Positions 62,203 to 64,000 of a stretch of 64,000 nucleotides of DNA are shown piece after piece. The position numbers and the translations under genes were made by a program. Position 1 is the first letter of the stretch. Each line of letters starts with the position of its first letter. Source of the stretch: an uncultured Bacteroidia bacterium (GTDB lineage Bacteria > Bacteroidota > Bacteroidia > Bacteroidales > CAJPTX01); contig CALHSW010000054.1 of the NCBI GenBank assembly GCA_938038735.1, positions 27,261 through 91,260 on the forward strand, given 5' to 3'. A model generated the notes under the pieces. That model saw only the letters and a program-made list of their open reading frames with translations. It did no database searches and had not been told where the DNA came from.

Positions 62203-63573
62203 ATGTTGCGGATAGAGAGAATAGGGATGGTGTTGCTATGCGCACTAGGAGCGTTTAGCGCACAAGGGCAGCAAATCGATGGGACGGTGGCGTTGGTCGG
62301 AACGCGCATGGTGCTACAGTCGGATGTGGAGATGGAGCTGATGCGTATGCGAATGCAGGGGATACCAGTGAATGCGAATAGCCGATGCGAAGTGCTTGAG
62401 TCGCTGCTGCTGAAAAACGTACTGCTGGACCAAGCGGATTTGGATAGCGTAGTGGTAAAGGATAGCGAGGTGCGCGCGGAGGTTGATCGGCGGGTCCAAT
62501 TCTTTTTGCAACAGGTTGGGAGCGAAGAGGAGTTAGTGAAACAGTATGGGAAGCCAATGCGGGCAATACGCTCGGAGCTGACAACTATGCTCTCGGAGCA
62601 GCGTCGTACAGAGCAGGTGCGGAGTTCGGTGGTGGGAAATGTAAAGATTGCCCCTTCACAGGTGAAAAGCTTCTACGAACGCACGCCGCAGGATAGCCTA
62701 CCGATGATGCCGGAGGCGTACGTATATCGTCAGTTGGTGATGACCCCGATATCGAGTGATAATGCAACGTTTGACGTGAAGGAGCGACTGCTCAATTTAC
62801 GTCAGCGAATACTGAATGGGGAACGCTTTTCAACGTTGGCAATGGCATACAGCGAGGATAGGGGATCGGCAGCAAAGGGGGGCGAAATGGGCTACATGCC
62901 ACGGGAAAGCTTTGTAAAACCCTTTGCAGATGCGGCCTTTGCGTTGCAGGATGGGCAGGTGAGCCAAATCGTAGAGACGGAATATGGATTTCACATAATC
63001 CAAATGATTGGGAAAAGGGGAAAGACCGCGAATGTGCGCCATATACTGCTGAAGCCGCACTACACGTCAACAATGATACAGGCAACCATAGAGAAGTTGG
63101 ATAGCATTCGCACGGAGGTGCTAGCCGACTCGTTGACGTTTGAACGGGCGTGCTACCGCTATTCTACCGATAAAGAGACGAGGCTCAATGGTGGGATTGC
63201 CATAAATCCGATGCATGGCGGCATGAAGCTAGATAAGGAGTCGATGGTGCCATCCGATTACTACGAAGTACGCGCCCTAGAGCCGAACGGTATTTCAAGG
63301 CCCTTTGAGAGTCAAGATATTCGGGGAAACGTAGTGGTGAAAGTTATACAGCTCGTGAGGCGGATTCCCATGCATCGTGCTACGATTGAAGAGGATTACG
63401 ATGTGATACAGAATTTGGCAAAGAAGGAAAAGGAGAAGGATCTCTTTGAGAGTTGGCTTGCGAAGAAAGAGCAGTCTCTGTACGTGACGATTGACCCTAA
63501 ATTCGCTGGATGCACCTTCCAACGAGGGTATTGGTCCCGCTGCATTCGTAAGGCTTCTCAGGGAGAGAAATAG
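62203..63573 (+). CDS. surA: SurA-like peptidyl-prolyl isomerase/chaperone
   Basis: A 456-residue periplasmic chaperone resembling SurA, which escorts unfolded outer-membrane proteins to the BAM complex. The signal peptide is IGMVLLCALGAFSAQGQ; then the SurA-type start QIDGTVALVGTRMVLQSDVEMEL and a helical N-domain with a basic and a Glu-rich segment. Two parvulin-like domains follow, about 175-285 (YVYRQLVMTP ... KGGEMGYMPRESFVKPF ... TEYGFHIIQMI) and about 285-390 (VRHILLKPHY ... LNGGIAINP). The first is the better conserved. It is followed 31 bases later by the OstA-like gene; together they fit outer-membrane biogenesis. The symbol is by similarity. Confidence 0.88.
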   Translation: MLRIERIGMVLLCALGAFSAQGQQIDGTVALVGTRMVLQSDVEMELMRMRMQGIPVNANSRCEVLESLLLKNVLLDQADLDSVVVKDSEVRAEVDRRVQFFLQQVGSEEELVKQYGKPMRAIRSELTTMLSEQRRTEQVRSSVVGNVKIAPSQVKSFYERTPQDSLPMMPEAYVYRQLVMTPISSDNATFDVKERLLNLRQRILNGERFSTLAMAYSEDRGSAAKGGEMGYMPRESFVKPFADAAFALQDGQVSQIVETEYGFHIIQMIGKRGKTANVRHILLKPHYTSTMIQATIEKLDSIRTEVLADSLTFERACYRYSTDKETRLNGGIAINPMHGGMKLDKESMVPSDYYEVRALEPNGISRPFESQDIRGNVVVKVIQLVRRIPMHRATIEEDYDVIQNLAKKEKEKDLFESWLAKKEQSLYVTIDPKFAGCTFQRGYWSRCIRKASQGEK

Positions 63574-63604
63574 CTGTAATATACCGAGCGAGAGGGAGAA
63601 GAAG

Positions 63605-64000
63605 GATGCGCATATTGACAGCGGCGAAGGTTACGTTGGCGTTGAGCGTTAGTTGCGTTGTGTCGCTAGCGCAGGAGTCGCCTTCGGATGGGAAGACGGA
63701 GCGCCGCGTGGAGATACGTCGTGCGCTGGCAATGAAGCCGCTCAAAGTGGGGGGGGTGACTGTTACACGTCTGATTGACTCGGTAATACTAGAGCATGAG
63801 GGCGTGCTGCTGTACTGCGATAGCGCGTACGTGTACCAGGAGAACAATTCATTCGATGCGTATGGACACGTGCGAATTGAGGGTGAAAGTAGTCTTATAG
63901 AGGGGACGGCACTATACTACGAAGGGTCTACCAAGAATGGTCGGATTGTGGGGAGCCCCGCGTTGATGGTTGATGAAGAGAGCGGAACAAAAATGTGGAC
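63605..64000 (+). CDS. OstA/LptA-like protein (5' part)
   Basis: The first 132 codons; the gene continues beyond the right edge. A signal peptide (VTLALSVSCVVSLAQ) is followed by an OstA-like N-domain: VTVTRLIDSVILEHEGVLLYCDSAYVY, SFDAYGHVRIEGES, IEGTALYYEG and RIVGSPAL, the repeating beta-jellyroll pattern of LptA/LptD-N. LptA and LptD carry lipopolysaccharide across the periplasm and into the outer membrane; this could be either. AAGG lies directly before the ATG. It is 31 bases after the SurA-like gene. Confidence 0.85.

Noticed and set aside
1..64000. CRISPR arrays, insertion sequences, tRNA or rRNA genes
   Set aside because: No regularly spaced repeats, transposase motifs, CCA-ending cloverleafs or rRNA segments were seen on reading; the only repeat found twice between genes is the palindrome.

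Overview
This window looks like a chromosomal segment of an anaerobic Bacteroidota, most likely order Bacteroidales and porphyromonad- or rikenellid-like, with a fairly high GC content for that group. The evidence is direct: a complete type IX secretion system (T9SS) core operon in the order porP-K-L-M-N, a 2440-residue SprA/Sov translocon, T9SS cargo with type A and type B C-terminal signals, a fused SecDF, the Bacteroidota-specific DUF4295 protein behind rpmB-rpmG, and many upstream boxes fitting the Bacteroidota promoter element TAnnTTTG. HydE and a CyuA-type cysteine desulfidase point to anaerobic metabolism. The species cannot be fixed from the sequence.

Layout. 1-6.6 kb: a leftward operon runs from xseB through a large DUF2723 membrane glycosyltransferase-like protein and a polysaccharide deacetylase to a TolC/HlyD/ABC efflux set that leaves the left edge. 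6.6-9.2 kb: a TonB-like protein, about 1 kb with no convincing gene that holds a perfect 48-bp palindrome, then rpmB-rpmG-DUF4295. 9.3-17.3 kb: hydE divergent from cyuA, an orphan chemoreceptor-like protein, fabD, and a DUF5686 outer-membrane protein. 17.6-28.8 kb (leftward): a giant repeat-rich T9SS type A cargo protein, an orphan urea transporter, secDF and pepD.

28.9-50.0 kb is the T9SS block: a PorP/SprF paralogue with a 1438-residue SprB-like type B cargo protein, the core operon porP-K-L-M-N, then sprA, ruvA and pdxA. 50.2-56.5 kb: a second copy of the palindrome, a DUF4298 protein, and two tandem metallophosphoesterases of which only the longer one carries a T9SS signal. 56.8-64 kb (rightward): a DUF89 protein with altered metal-site residues, guaB, three consecutive periplasmic folding factors (two parvulins flanking a lipoprotein) and the start of an OstA/LptA-like gene.

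How it fits together: SecDF and the SurA-like chaperones deliver proteins across the periplasm; PorL/PorM form the proton-driven motor, PorK/PorN the periplasmic ring, and SprA the outer-membrane pore. The large repeat proteins and the long phosphatase are likely customers exported to the cell surface. I did not find a CRISPR array, transposase, rRNA or tRNA gene. The least explained items are the duplicated perfect palindrome, the GC-rich gene-free kilobase at 7.5-8.45 kb, the probably inactive DUF89 protein, and the recent phosphatase duplication.
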